From G965220075 sp965220075 (GTDB lineage: Bacteria; Chloroflexota; UBA11872), in NCBI GenBank assembly GCA_965220075.1, contig OZ244806.1:2604001-2668000 (forward strand): 64,000 nt of DNA. Reading direction: 5' to 3'. The notes under the pieces were generated by a model. That model was given only the letters and a program-made list of their open reading frames with translations, was not told where the DNA came from and searched no databases. Shown one piece after another: positions 19,106 through 27,080 of this stretch; position 1 is the first letter of the stretch; every line of letters starts with the position of its first letter. The position numbers and the translations under genes were made by a program.

Positions 19106-20290
19106 AGACCTTTGCATAACCCTGCCGTCGCGCGGATAGTGGCGGACGCGCCCCCTGTCGCCCGAGAGGTCCCTAGATGCACCGCCCATCAAGTCCCCCT
19201 GAGATGCTTGAGGCCTGGCTGCCGGAGCGCGTCGGGCGCAACGCCCGGCTGGAGCGGTTGACCCAGCTCATCGACTGGGCGCCGCTCGAGGCGCTGGTGG
19301 CCGAGTTCCACGCCGCGCCGGTCGGACGGCCGAGCTATCCGCCGCTGCTGATGGTCAAAGTCTTGCTGCTGCAGCAGTGGTACCAGGCCTCGGACCCAGT
19401 GATGGAAGAGGCGTTGTGGGAGCGGCTGTCGTTCCGGCGCTTCGTGGGGCTGGGGCTGGCGGATGATGCCCCGGACCACTCGACGATCAGCCGGTTCCGC
19501 ACCCAGCTGACGGCGGCGGGGCTGGCGGAGCCGCTGTTCGCGGAGGTGGGGCGGCAACTGGCGGCGCGGGGGTTGCTGGTCAAGCAGGGCACGCTGCTGG
19601 ACGCGACGGTGGTGGAGGCGCAGGTCCGCCGCCCGCGGGGTGGGGCCGCCGACGGCCCCAAGGACCCGGACGCGGCCTGGGCACGCCGGGGGCCCCACGC
19701 GCGCTTCGGGTACAAGGTGCACCTGGGGGTGGACGCCGGCTCGGAGTTGGTCCGGCGGGCGGTGCTCACGTCGGCCAACGTCAACGAGACCGAGGTGGCG
19801 GATGCTCTGATCGTGGGGGACGAGACCGCCGTGTACGGGGACGCGGCCTATGGCACGCACGCGCGCCATGCGCAGCTGCGGGCGCGGGGGATCAAGGACC
19901 GGCTGATGCGGCGGCCCAGCAAGCATCACCCCACGCTGCGCCCGACGGCGCGGCGACGCCACGCCCTCATCGAGCGCACGCGGCGTCCGGTGGAGCATGT
20001 CTTTGGGACGCTGAAACGCGCGTACGGGTACCGCCAGGTGCGGTACGTGGGCCTGGCGCGGAACACCACCGAGCTGTGGTTCAAGCTGCTGGCCTACAAC
20101 CTGCGGCGGGCGGACCGGCTGCTGGTCCTGGCGGCCGCGGGACCCTAGGGGCGCTGCGCCCTCGGCTGGGCCAAGCCCGCCGCGCGGGGCCGCTGGTGGG
20201 CGGCGGCCACTAAGTCCCTGCCCCAGGCGGGCACGTCCGACGTCGACAACCCCACTCCACGACCGCTCAAGGCGCATTACGCAAAGGTCT
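19106..20290 (+). mobile_element. IS5-like insertion sequence nested in the MITE
   Basis: 1185 bp with terminal repeats AGACCTTTGCATAA at 19106 and, inverted, AGACCTTTGCGTAA ending at 20290 (one mismatch in 14). A 7-bp target duplication CTTCAAG lies on both sides (19099-19105 and 20291-20297). It encodes one intact transposase. The insertion point is the centre of the palindrome in the host MITE. The near-perfect repeats, perfect duplication and intact gene indicate recent insertion. Confidence 0.9.
19177..20148 (+). CDS. IS5 family DDE transposase
   Basis: A 323-aa intact transposase. The N-terminal DUF772-type domain includes RPSYPPLLMVKVLLLQQWY and RLSFRRFVGLGL with DDAPDHSTISRFR. The DDE catalytic core follows: first Asp in GTLLDATVVEAQ, second in YGDAAYGT, and Glu in RPVEHVFGTLKRAYGYRQVRY. 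It catalyses cut-and-paste of its own element and, given shared ends, probably the surrounding MITE. ATG 19177 is preceded by GAGAGG. It is the only complete IS5-type transposase in the window. Confidence 0.92.
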   Translation: MHRPSSPPEMLEAWLPERVGRNARLERLTQLIDWAPLEALVAEFHAAPVGRPSYPPLLMVKVLLLQQWYQASDPVMEEALWERLSFRRFVGLGLADDAPDHSTISRFRTQLTAAGLAEPLFAEVGRQLAARGLLVKQGTLLDATVVEAQVRRPRGGAADGPKDPDAAWARRGPHARFGYKVHLGVDAGSELVRRAVLTSANVNETEVADALIVGDETAVYGDAAYGTHARHAQLRARGIKDRLMRRPSKHHPTLRPTARRRHALIERTRRPVEHVFGTLKRAYGYRQVRYVGLARNTTELWFKLLAYNLRRADRLLVLAAAGP

Positions 20291-21170
20291 CTTCAAGGGA
20301 GAGGGGATAAGGCCCGCTCTCCCGCCTCCGCTGGAGAGGTTACGCAAAAGTCTCTATTGGTGGCGACACGTCGAGCCCCGGCCCGCGATGTGGCGGGCGC
20401 TGGACGGCCTGTCGCGATATATCGCCACGCCGACTGTCGCCAAGCACCGGCTGTTCGTATGGCTCGACGCCCGCGTTTGTCCCGACCACCAGTTGATCGT
20501 CATCGCCCGCGACGACGACACGACCTTCGGCATCCTGCACAGCCGCTTTCACGAGCTCTGGTCCCTGCGGCTCTGCACCTGGCTCGGGGTGGGTAACGAC
20601 CCGCGCTACACGCCCACCACCACCTTCGCGACGTTCCCGTTTCCCGAGGGGCTGACGCCCGACGTACCCGCCGCCGACTACGCCGACGACCCGCGCGCCG
20701 GCGCCATCGTCGATGCCGCCCGCCGCCTTGTCGAGCTCCGCGACCGCTGGCTCAACCCGCCCGAATGGGTGGAGTGGGTGGATGAGCCGGTGTCTGGGTA
20801 TCCGAAGCGGCCTGTGCCGACTGCTGCCGCTCCACTGCGGGAACTTGGGCGGCGTACTCTTACGATTCTGTACAACCAGCGGCCGAAGTGGCTCCTTGAC
20901 GCCCACGCGAATCTCGATGCGGCCGTCGCACACGCTTACGGCTTCAGATCCGACGAGTCTGACGATGAAGTTCTCTCTAAATTGTTAAACCTAACTTTTG
21001 CGAGGAACAACGATTAGCCCAATCCACCGCTAAAGGAATCCGACGGTCCTCTCCACATGCAAAGTTGCATTGAACACTAGTTGTGCTCAGTCGAGGCGTT
21101 CTTATGCTTGCGGCATAGTCACAGACTCGCAGACGCTATTAGCGAAAGAATCAAACAGAAGGCATGACTA

Positions 21171-21878
21171 GTGCCAGAGCGTAATCGCAACGCCTCAAGC
21201 TCGATAGGCGAAAAGATTATATCTTCTGTCGTGGACACAGCCATAAAATATATTATCTTTCCGATTGTGCTACTAATCGTGCTCACGATTCATTCTGTAC
21301 GCTCCGTAGACAGCCCAGTGCGCCACTTTGCAATCTCAATTGCCCGACCAGCACTGACTTCTATGTTGTCGAGTGAAGATGCATTCACCACGCCATCGCC
21401 TGTCGCTCAGTTGTCTCCAACACCTACAGTAACGCAGACGCCAACCTCGATCCCAATCGCGACTGCTACGCCTCGTCTCCCACCGACACTAATTCCCCCT
21501 CCTACGCCTACACCGACGCCTACGCGAACTGTTGAAGGAGTCAGGGCGACACTTATCAGTCTTCGGGATCAGGCATTGAGACGCCAATACAACAACGACA
21601 GGGACGCCGGCCTGAATATCGTCGTGAAAGACGCTGTATATTACGGTCAGTACGACATTGCACTAGATGCTGCCAAGAGGGGTGGATGGGCCAGCAATAA
21701 GTCGTCAATGTTGGCTTACGTTGCAGAATGTATGGCGCGTGAGGAGTGGTACGAGTGGGCACGACATGCCGCAGATCATATCCCTATTCTGAGTCTCAAG
21801 CAACTATTAGAGAAAAGATATTTAACTTGGAACATCAGTCTCTCCAAAATACGCCCCCGCCACTATGCAGGCAAGTGA
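21171..21878 (+). CDS. Membrane-anchored protein with Pro/Thr linker, unknown function
   Basis: A 235-aa protein starting at GTG 21171, eight bases after AGAAGG. Residues 27-45 form one membrane helix (YIIFPIVLLIVLTIHSV). Then comes a Ser/Thr/Pro-rich extracytoplasmic linker (about 75-125, ending in repeated Thr-Pro) and a C-terminal alpha-helical domain of about 110 residues with ATLISLRDQALRRQY and repeats of Ala/Tyr-rich helices resembling TPR-like packing. I do not recognise the family. Base composition is clearly more AT-rich than the flanks, suggesting recent transfer, and it follows the MmeI-like gene by 150 bases. It could be an accessory of that locus, but nothing shows it. Confidence 0.55.
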   Translation: MPERNRNASSSIGEKIISSVVDTAIKYIIFPIVLLIVLTIHSVRSVDSPVRHFAISIARPALTSMLSSEDAFTTPSPVAQLSPTPTVTQTPTSIPIATATPRLPPTLIPPPTPTPTPTRTVEGVRATLISLRDQALRRQYNNDRDAGLNIVVKDAVYYGQYDIALDAAKRGGWASNKSSMLAYVAECMAREEWYEWARHAADHIPILSLKQLLEKRYLTWNISLSKIRPRHYAGK

Positions 21879-22441
21879 CCTGGCTCCGTGCTCCTACGTA
21901 GTCAAATCGTTGTGCTTTTAGTTGTCCTTAGCAGGAGTCAAATCAGAGCCCCGGACGTAGCTATTAGGCCATCCCTGCCAGATTTGGGCCTACAGCCACT
22001 TCTGCCGTATGGGACGCACGAACGCTTAGCTGCTCATGATGCCGTGTTTGTTCGCAATCTGAATTGTTGGACGTTTAGACAGAGCAGGATAGTTGCCGGC
22101 CGATCGCGAGCATCAATTGTGTCGTTGGTGGAGAGAGTAGCCGCGAAGCCTGGAGCCGATTTGGCCTGAGCCGTCCATGCTGATCGCTTCCTGCCCCACC
22201 TGGGACCGCGCCGCCGAGATTATCTTTCGGAGACGAAGTTAGAGCCCGAACACGTAGAAAAACTTCCGGCTCCCAGGTTCGGCACCCGTTGTCGGGCCAC
22301 TCGTACTGCGAGGCTCTAAACCCGGAAATTTCAGTTCCAAGCCCGAATTCAGCCCGGCGCAGGTCTTGGGAGTTGCCCATATATGACCGCAGCGGCCGAC
22401 GAGATGAGCGCCACCGTCGCTGCATCTCGGAATCAGGATTC
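21879..22441. other. 560-bp intergenic stretch, AT-richer, no gene seen
   Basis: Short frames exist on both strands, but none has a recognisable product or a good ribosome site. The composition resembles the preceding gene, so it may be part of the same transferred segment. Confidence 0.4.
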
Positions 22442-22850
22442 CTACGTGATGTGGAAGTCCGTGGCGTACTGGATGAGGCCCAGGCGGTCTGCGACGCGTC
22501 TGGAGGCTTGATTGGTCCAGGACGTGCTGTAGAGGGGGATGCGCCCCTGCTGGCGCACCCGAGCCGCCCAGGCCGCGGTGACGGCTCCGGCGTAGCGGCG
22601 GCCGCGGTGCTCAGGGAGGGTCTCGACGCCGGCCTCGGAGGCGTCGCGCGTCGAGCGCGCGCTGAAGCACACGGATACCGAGGCGCCGTCGACGACCATG
22701 GCCACGACGGGGGTGCGGACGTTCAACTCGTCGCCCAGCCAGGCGAATTCGGAGCTGAGAAGATGGGTGTTGTTCGGGGAGATCTGGATGACCTCGGGCG
22801 GGCTGGGGTTCCCTCTTCCGGAGACATTTTCGTAACTGGTCGACATCTCG
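22442..22850 (-). pseudogene. GNAT acetyltransferase, C-terminal half (split gene)
   Basis: The frame encodes the catalytic end of a GNAT N-acetyltransferase: VVAMVVDGASVSVCFSAR, then AGVETLPEHRGRRYAGAVTA with the acetyl-CoA-binding R/Q-x-x-G-x-A-like loop, then IPLYSTSWTNQASRRVADRL. The matching N-terminal half is 1.5 kb away at 24300-24662 on the same strand. Between them lie a palindromic repeat and an IS481 element. The frame extends upstream into repeat DNA, giving a Glu-Gly run that is not part of the protein. Confidence 0.7.
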
Positions 22851-22910
22851 CTGCCAAGTCCCGGATCACCCTCACCCTCACCCTCGCCCTCTCCCTTCAA
22901 GTGTGCGGAC

Positions 22911-22976
22911 CGGGGACATCATGGACACATGTTCGGGGACATCATGGACACATGTTCGGGGACATAGTGGACACAT
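22911..22976. repeat. 23-bp tandem repeats at the IS481 left end
   Basis: The unit GGGGACATCATGGACACATG plus TTC occurs twice exactly and a third time partly, directly inside the left terminus. It repeats the subterminal part of the transposon end, so it probably multiplies transposase-binding sites or arose by slippage. Confidence 0.75.
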
Positions 22977-23022
22977 TGGTAAGCAACGAGGGTCTTTGCA
23001 CGTGCGGTTCGAGGACCGGTCG

Positions 23023-24137
23023 ATGAGGGAGCAGCGGGCCGAGCTTGTGGGGCTGGCCACGCAGCCGAAGGCCAACCGGCGGGCGCTCTGTCGCCATTTC
23101 GGGATTGCGCCCACGACGGGCTAGAAATGGCTGCAGCGTTACGCGGCGGAGGGCGCGGGCGGCTTGCAGGACCGCTCACGACGCCCGCGGCGCAGTCCCG
23201 ACCGGACGGGCCCGGTCGTGGAGCAGGCGCTGCTGGCGCTGCGCGCGCGGCATCCCACCTGGGGGGCGCGCACAAGCTGCGCGTTTTGCTGGCCCGCCAG
23301 GCCGTCCAGCCGCTGCCGGCGGTCTCTACCGTCACCGCCATCCTGCGTCGGCATGGGGCCCTGGACCCCGCCCAGGGGGCGGGCCAGCCGCGCGCCTACC
23401 AGCGATTCGAGCACCCCTACCCCAACGCCCTCCGGCAGATGGACTTCAAGGTCGGCTGGCCCTGCGGGCCGGATCGCTGTCATCCCCTGACGATCCTCGA
23501 CGACCACTCACGCTACGCTCTCGGCTTGGCCGCCTGCCCCAATCAGCGCACCGCCACGGTGCGCGCCCACCTGCTCAGCGCCTTCCAGCGCTACGGTCTG
23601 CCCGACCGCCTGCTGGTCGACAACGGCGGTCCCTGGGGCAACCACCCGGCCCATCCCTATACCCCGCTGACCGTCTGGCTGCGGCGCCTGGGCGTCGCGG
23701 TCAGCCACAGCCGGCCCTATCACCCCCAGACGCTGGGCAAGGACGAGCGCTTCCATTCCACCTTGCAGCGTGACCTCGGGCGGCAGCCGCCCCGGCCCGA
23801 CCTGGCCGCCTGGCAGACCGCCTTCGATGTCTGGCGCTACGAATACAACCACGTGCGACCGCATGAGAGCCTGGCCCTGGCCGTGCCCGCCAGCCGCTAT
23901 CAGGTCAGCCCCAGGCCCTACCCAGCGCAACTGCCGCCCCTACCCTACCGGCCCGACGATCAGGTGCGACGAGTCCAACTGGGCGGCTGGGTGTCGTTCC
24001 AGGGCCGCCAGCTCCGGCTCCCAAAGGCTCTGCGCGGCCAACCGGTCGCCTTTCGCCCGACGCCTACGGACGGCTGCTGGGCGATCCGGTTCCTGTCGGA
24101 CGACCTCGGCACGCTGGACCTGCGGGAGCCAGCCTAG
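23023..24137 (+). pseudogene. IS481 family transposase with stop codon and frameshift
   Basis: The N-terminal helix-turn-helix begins MREQRAELVGLATQPKANRR and reaches HFGIAPTTG, then a TAG at 23122 takes the place of a conserved aromatic codon before KWLQRYAAEG. After RHPTWGA (about 23268) the frame shifts by one base into HKLRVLLARQAVQPL. The integrase core is then intact: Asp in MDFKVGW, DDHSRYALGL, Asp in LVDNGGPWG, Glu in LGKDERFHSTL, and a YEYNHVRPHESL tail. Two independent lesions mean the copy cannot make full transposase. Confidence 0.85.
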
Positions 24138-24237
24138 ATGTGTCCACCATGTCTCCGGTCTGGACACAAGGGAGAGGGGATGCGGCCCGCTCTGCAGCCT
24201 TGGCTAGAGCTGTTCTCTTCCTGGGCGCTTGGGGTAG

Positions 24238-24258
24238 GGGCGGGTCTGAGACCCGCCC
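24238..24258. repeat. Dispersed palindrome, copy 1
   Basis: GGGCGGGTCT-g-AGACCCGCCC, 10-bp arms with a single central base, followed 17 bases later by TTGCAAG. A related copy is at 29390-29408, also followed by TTGCAAG and a CTC. This is an intergenic REP-like family of the genome; here it lies within the disrupted GNAT gene. Confidence 0.65.
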
Positions 24259-24299
24259 GTTGCTACGTGGTCTTGCAAGGGTCTCCCTCCGCGGGAATT

Positions 24300-24662
24300 A
24301 GGGGGCCAACGTGACTCATGGTTCGGCGCGTCGGGAAATCTGAACGCCGGGCCGAAGTAGATGTTTTGGACTGGTTGCTCCGAGGCGAGCAGCTCCTCCA
24401 TGGCCGCGCGATTGACTGGCTCGCGGTTGCAGTCGTTCGAGGTTAAGTCCGGGGCCGCCAGATTGCGCAGCGCCGCGCAGGTTGGCTCGTTCATGCCGCG
24501 TCGGAAGCGCAGGACACAACCCGAATCGCCGCGACCAAAGTATAGGCGCGGAGCGATCACCCGGTCCGGCTCGGGATCGTTGGTGGCGACCAGCCGGCCA
24601 TGCTCATCCTGGGTGAACAGAGCAGCGAGGTGCAGGTCGACAAGGTCTGCGTTTTCAGTCAT
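24300..24662 (-). pseudogene. GNAT acetyltransferase, N-terminal half (split gene)
   Basis: Starts at ATG 24662 (MTENADLVDLHLAALFTQDE) and continues through PDRVIAPRLYFGRGDSGCVLRFRRG to VQNIYFGPAFRFPD, after which family similarity stops near 24330. It pairs with the C-terminal half at 22442-22850; together they make a normal-length GNAT protein of about 240 aa. The open frame past residue 115 runs into the dispersed palindrome region. The gene is inactivated by the repeat and IS481 insertion. Confidence 0.65.
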
Positions 24663-24720
24663 CGGGAGTCCTGACGACTACGCACAGGTGTCAAAGACCG
24701 CTGGTGCACTCGTGCACCCG

Positions 24721-25560
24721 TCACCGCGTCGGCGAGGCGTCGGGCGGCAGCGTGGCCTTGAGCCCGAAGAGCATGGGCAAGCGCTGTGTGCGGTTCGGCA
24801 GTCGCCACCACCCGTCGTCGCCCTGGACCATCCCCGGCTGCGCTTGGTAGCCACTGAAGGGGTACTCCCGCAAGGACTCGACGCGAAAGCCTTCATCGGC
24901 GAGCGCGCTGACGATCTCGCCCAGGCTGTGGTTCCACTGGTAGGTGACCGTTTTATCGATTGCGGCATTCCACTCGGCGTACGTACCCGGCTCGTCGTAG
25001 CGGATGGCCCCTCCTTCGAAGTACGGGTCCACCATCACCAGTTGGCCGTCGGACCGATCGAGGTCAAGCGCGTGCGCGAGGGGATGTCCGTCGCGGATGT
25101 AGAAGGTCCCTCCGGGACGGGTGAACTTTCGGACGACGCGCGCCCAGGCCGCAACCGAGGGCAGCCAGCAGAGCACGCCCTCACTGGCGTAGACGATGTC
25201 GAAGGTTTCCGGGAGAACATCGGACGCGTCGTGGACGTCGGCGAAGACGAAGCGACCGGGGACGCCGCTGCGGCGGCTGACGTCGCGCGCCGCCTCGATC
25301 GATCGCTCGGAGAAGTCGATGCCGGTGGCCCTGGCGCCAAGCCTTGCCCACGAGAGTGTGTCGAGGCCAATGTGGCACTGCACGTGGAGCAGCGAGCGTC
25401 CCCGCACGTCGCCAAGATGCGCGCGATCGAAGTCGACCGCCTTCGTCAGGTTCCGAGAACCCGCGATGAAGTCTTCAACGCCATAGAACTCCGAGGCCAG
25501 ATGCACGGGAACGCGGTCGTCCCAGTTGGCCCGGTTGGCTTCGCGATGTTCTTCGAGCAT
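24721..25560 (-). CDS. Class I SAM-dependent methyltransferase
   Basis: A 279-aa methyltransferase from ATG 25560, which has GGAG seven bases upstream; an in-frame ATG ten codons earlier is possible. The Rossmann core shows motif I as GRSLLHVQCHIGLDTLSWA (about 56-74), followed by GARATGIDFSERSI with the SAM-ribose acidic residue, then FDIVYASEGVLCWLPS and TRPGGTFYIRDGHP (motif post I to III). The first glycine of motif I is replaced (HVQCHIG), as in many members of this family. The C-terminal part (GYQAQPGMVQGDDGWWRLP) may recognise a small-molecule substrate, which cannot be named. Confidence 0.8.
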   Translation of the reverse strand: MLEEHREANRANWDDRVPVHLASEFYGVEDFIAGSRNLTKAVDFDRAHLGDVRGRSLLHVQCHIGLDTLSWARLGARATGIDFSERSIEAARDVSRRSGVPGRFVFADVHDASDVLPETFDIVYASEGVLCWLPSVAAWARVVRKFTRPGGTFYIRDGHPLAHALDLDRSDGQLVMVDPYFEGGAIRYDEPGTYAEWNAAIDKTVTYQWNHSLGEIVSALADEGFRVESLREYPFSGYQAQPGMVQGDDGWWRLPNRTQRLPMLFGLKATLPPDASPTR

Positions 25561-25826
25561 GGCGGTCTCCGTCCGCTTTCGGGTCGACACACACGACGGC
25601 TCGGTTGTGTCGATCTATTGATGGTAAACGGCAGCGTAGCCGCCATTGCGCATGCGTGAGGACTCGCGCCTCGGTAACGCGCTCGCCCCGCTCGGCGCGC
25701 GGTTGGCAATGTGCCCGCCGTGCGCTCGCCGCGGTCAGCCAGATCGGGGTTGCATGCCCGAGTGCCCGGTCTTGAGGTTCACGGGCAGCCCGGCGAACAC
25801 CACGATTACGTCGTCGGCCGCCGCGG

Positions 25827-26470
25827 CCCGACGAGACGACGATCCTCCATTTCCGGCACCTGCTGGAACGGCACCACTTGGGTGAAGGACTGCTGGCGGC
25901 GATCACCCACCACCTGGCGACGCAGGGCCTGCGGCTGCGGGCAGGCACGATCGTGGATGCGACCGTCATCGACGCGCCGGCGTCGACGACGAACGGACCC
26001 AGCAGCGCGACCCCGAGATGCATCAGGTGAAGAAAGGGCAGCAGTGGTACTTCGGGACGAAGGCGCACATCGGGGTGGATGCCCAGACGCGCCGCTGGTA
26101 CACAGCGTCGCCACGACGGCAGCGGACGTGACGCAGGTGCCGGCGTTGCTCCACGGCGCCGAGATGCGGGGGGGACCCGGGGTATCAGGGTGTAGACCGG
26201 CATCCGGAGCACCGGGACCGGGCCATGGAGTGGCAGGTGGCCCTGTGGCCCAGGCAGCGGCAGCGCTTGGCGCCGGGTAGCGCGGCGGCGGTGGCGGAGC
26301 GGCGCAAGGCGGTGATCCGGGCGAAGGTCGAGCATCCCATTCTGTACGTGAAACGCCACTTCGACTACGCGAAGGTGCGGTACCGAGGCCTGGCGAAGAA
26401 GCGTAACCGGTTCTGTCTGTTGTTTGGCCTGGCGAATCTGCTGATCGCCGTGCGGCTGGCGACCGCCTAA
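25827..26470 (+). pseudogene. IS5 family transposase relic, multiply frameshifted
   Basis: Pieces of one transposase appear in successive frames. First is TILHFRHLLERHHLGEGLLA with GTIVDATVIDAP (first catalytic Asp). Then, in another frame, comes QWYFGTKAHIGVDAQTRR. Finally there is AVIRAKVEHPILYVKRHFDYAKVRYRGLAKKR ending in LFGLANLLIAV (Glu-containing C-terminus). The N-terminus is missing and at least two frameshifts occur. It is a different IS5 subgroup from the intact one at 19.2 kb. Confidence 0.75.
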
Positions 26471-27080
26471 GCGGGCGGCTCGAACCGCAACTGGCGGGGT
26501 GCATCGGCCCCGCTTGAGGCCATACCGGTGCCTCGCGGAACCGCGCCAACACCCTGGCACTCAGCTGTCCCTGTTGTTCAGAGCTTTCCTAGGCAACCGG
26601 GCGAAGCGCCTCAAATAGCCAACATCAAGCCAGCCCATACGCCTCGTCCATACACCGCCGCCTGAGCGGACATCGAGGCGTTCGACGACCGGTGGGTGCA
26701 GTGCGCACGCCTCAATGCTGCGCAAGTCTTTGCGCAAGTTTTTTGGGATTCGCCGGGCGCGGTACGGCCCCGAACGGATCACACGGTTTACTACTAACAG
26801 GTTCGGGGAACCTCCTAGACCACGTTGGCGACACCATCACGTGCAATTACAAAACCGCCGCTCTGCCGATTGAGCTACCTGGGCCTGAACCTGTCGGGCA
26901 GTCACTACATGATCCGATTATCCCCCTCCGCGCAAGTCTTTGCCGTCTATCGAGCTGGCACCGGTTCCAAGGCGTGGGGGCGGTGCGCGCACCGCCCCCG
27001 CATGAGGGCTGCGGCGGCATCCGAACACCCGCCAGGTTCCGTAGACTAGGCCGCTTCGGCTGCATCGGGAACCGCCGCGC
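26471..27080. other. Intergenic stretch with a tRNA fragment
   Basis: No coding frame is supported. The only recognisable feature is the truncated tRNA at 26847-26884. The phytanoyl dioxygenase gene at 27081 reads out of it to the right. Confidence 0.5.
26847..26884 (-). pseudogene. tRNA-Thr(UGU) 5' half, truncated in the anticodon loop
   Basis: Minus-strand sequence from 26884 has acceptor GCCCAGG, then TA, a perfect D-stem GCTC/GAGC around AATCGGCA, base 26 G, anticodon 5' stem GCGGT, and loop TTTGTAA with anticodon TGT. The expected 3' stem ACCGC, T-arm and CCTGGGC acceptor are absent; unrelated sequence follows the loop. Every base of the 5' half fits a functional tRNA-Thr, so the break is recent or the piece is conserved. 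Breakage exactly at the anticodon loop is typical of tyrosine-integrase attachment sites. Confidence 0.7.

Larger units (their letters stand above)
19026..20353. mobile_element. 136-bp MITE (interrupted) inside the MmeI-like gene
   Basis: The outer ends read AGACCTTTGCATAAC at 19026 and, inverted, AGACTTTTGCGTAAC ending at 20353; the flanks carry a 7-bp target duplication CTATTGG (19019-19025 and 20354-20360). Without the IS inside it the element is 136 bp and noncoding. Its centre contains a long palindrome made of CCCTCTCCCTT and AAGGGAGAGGG arms. Its ends match those of the inner IS5-like element, so that transposase can probably move it. It is a textbook non-autonomous derivative. Confidence 0.85.
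16800..21017 (+). pseudogene. MmeI-like type IIL restriction-modification enzyme, split by transposon
   Basis: Codons 1-742 lie at 16800-19025 and the rest at 20361-21017; removing 19026-20360 (insert plus one 7-bp target copy) restores one frame of about 960 aa. The N-terminus has a PD-(D/E)xK-type nuclease signature (GWADVWKR, then FAWEYKGK near residue 75). The middle is a gamma-class adenine methyltransferase with DPACGSGNF near residue 380 and NPPF near 492. A target-recognition region follows, and after the junction WWRHVEPRPAMWRAL and the RYIATPTVAKHRLFVWL stretch typical of this family. Such single-chain enzymes both methylate and cut. The 5' piece ends 38 codons inside the insertion. 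It sits beside other defence genes and transposons. Confidence 0.85.
22902..24166 (+). mobile_element. IS481 family element (degenerate)
   Basis: 1265 bp starting TGTGCGGACCGGGGACAT and ending with the inverted counterpart of TGTCCAGACCGGAGACAT; about 24 of 29 end bases match. A 4-bp duplication CAAG flanks it (22898-22901 and 24167-24170), inside the palindrome of the host repeat. It contains one DDE transposase with a stop codon and a frameshift, so it is not autonomous. Confidence 0.85.
22862..24200. repeat. REP-like palindromic element, interrupted by IS481
   Basis: Left part 22862-22901 (CGGATCACCCTCACCCTC..., then CCCTCTCCCTTCAAG) and right part 24167-24200 (CAAGGGAGAGGGGATG..GGCCCGCTCT) join into the same roughly 60-bp repeat that forms the core of the MITE at 19.0-20.3 kb. 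The palindrome arms are CCCTCTCCCTT and AAGGGAGAGGG. Here it lies inside the split GNAT gene and does not have the IS5-type ends. Confidence 0.75.

Noticed and set aside
22911..22976. CRISPR array
   Set aside because: The 23-bp units are contiguous with no unique spacers and lie at a transposon end. No array is visible in the window; it should be left of cas1.
7527..26884. The two tRNA halves as one tRNA split by a 19-kb element
   Set aside because: Both are on the minus strand in the right order, but the acceptor strands do not pair: the 5' half GCCCAGG needs CCTGGGC, while the 3' relic has CCGGCCC.
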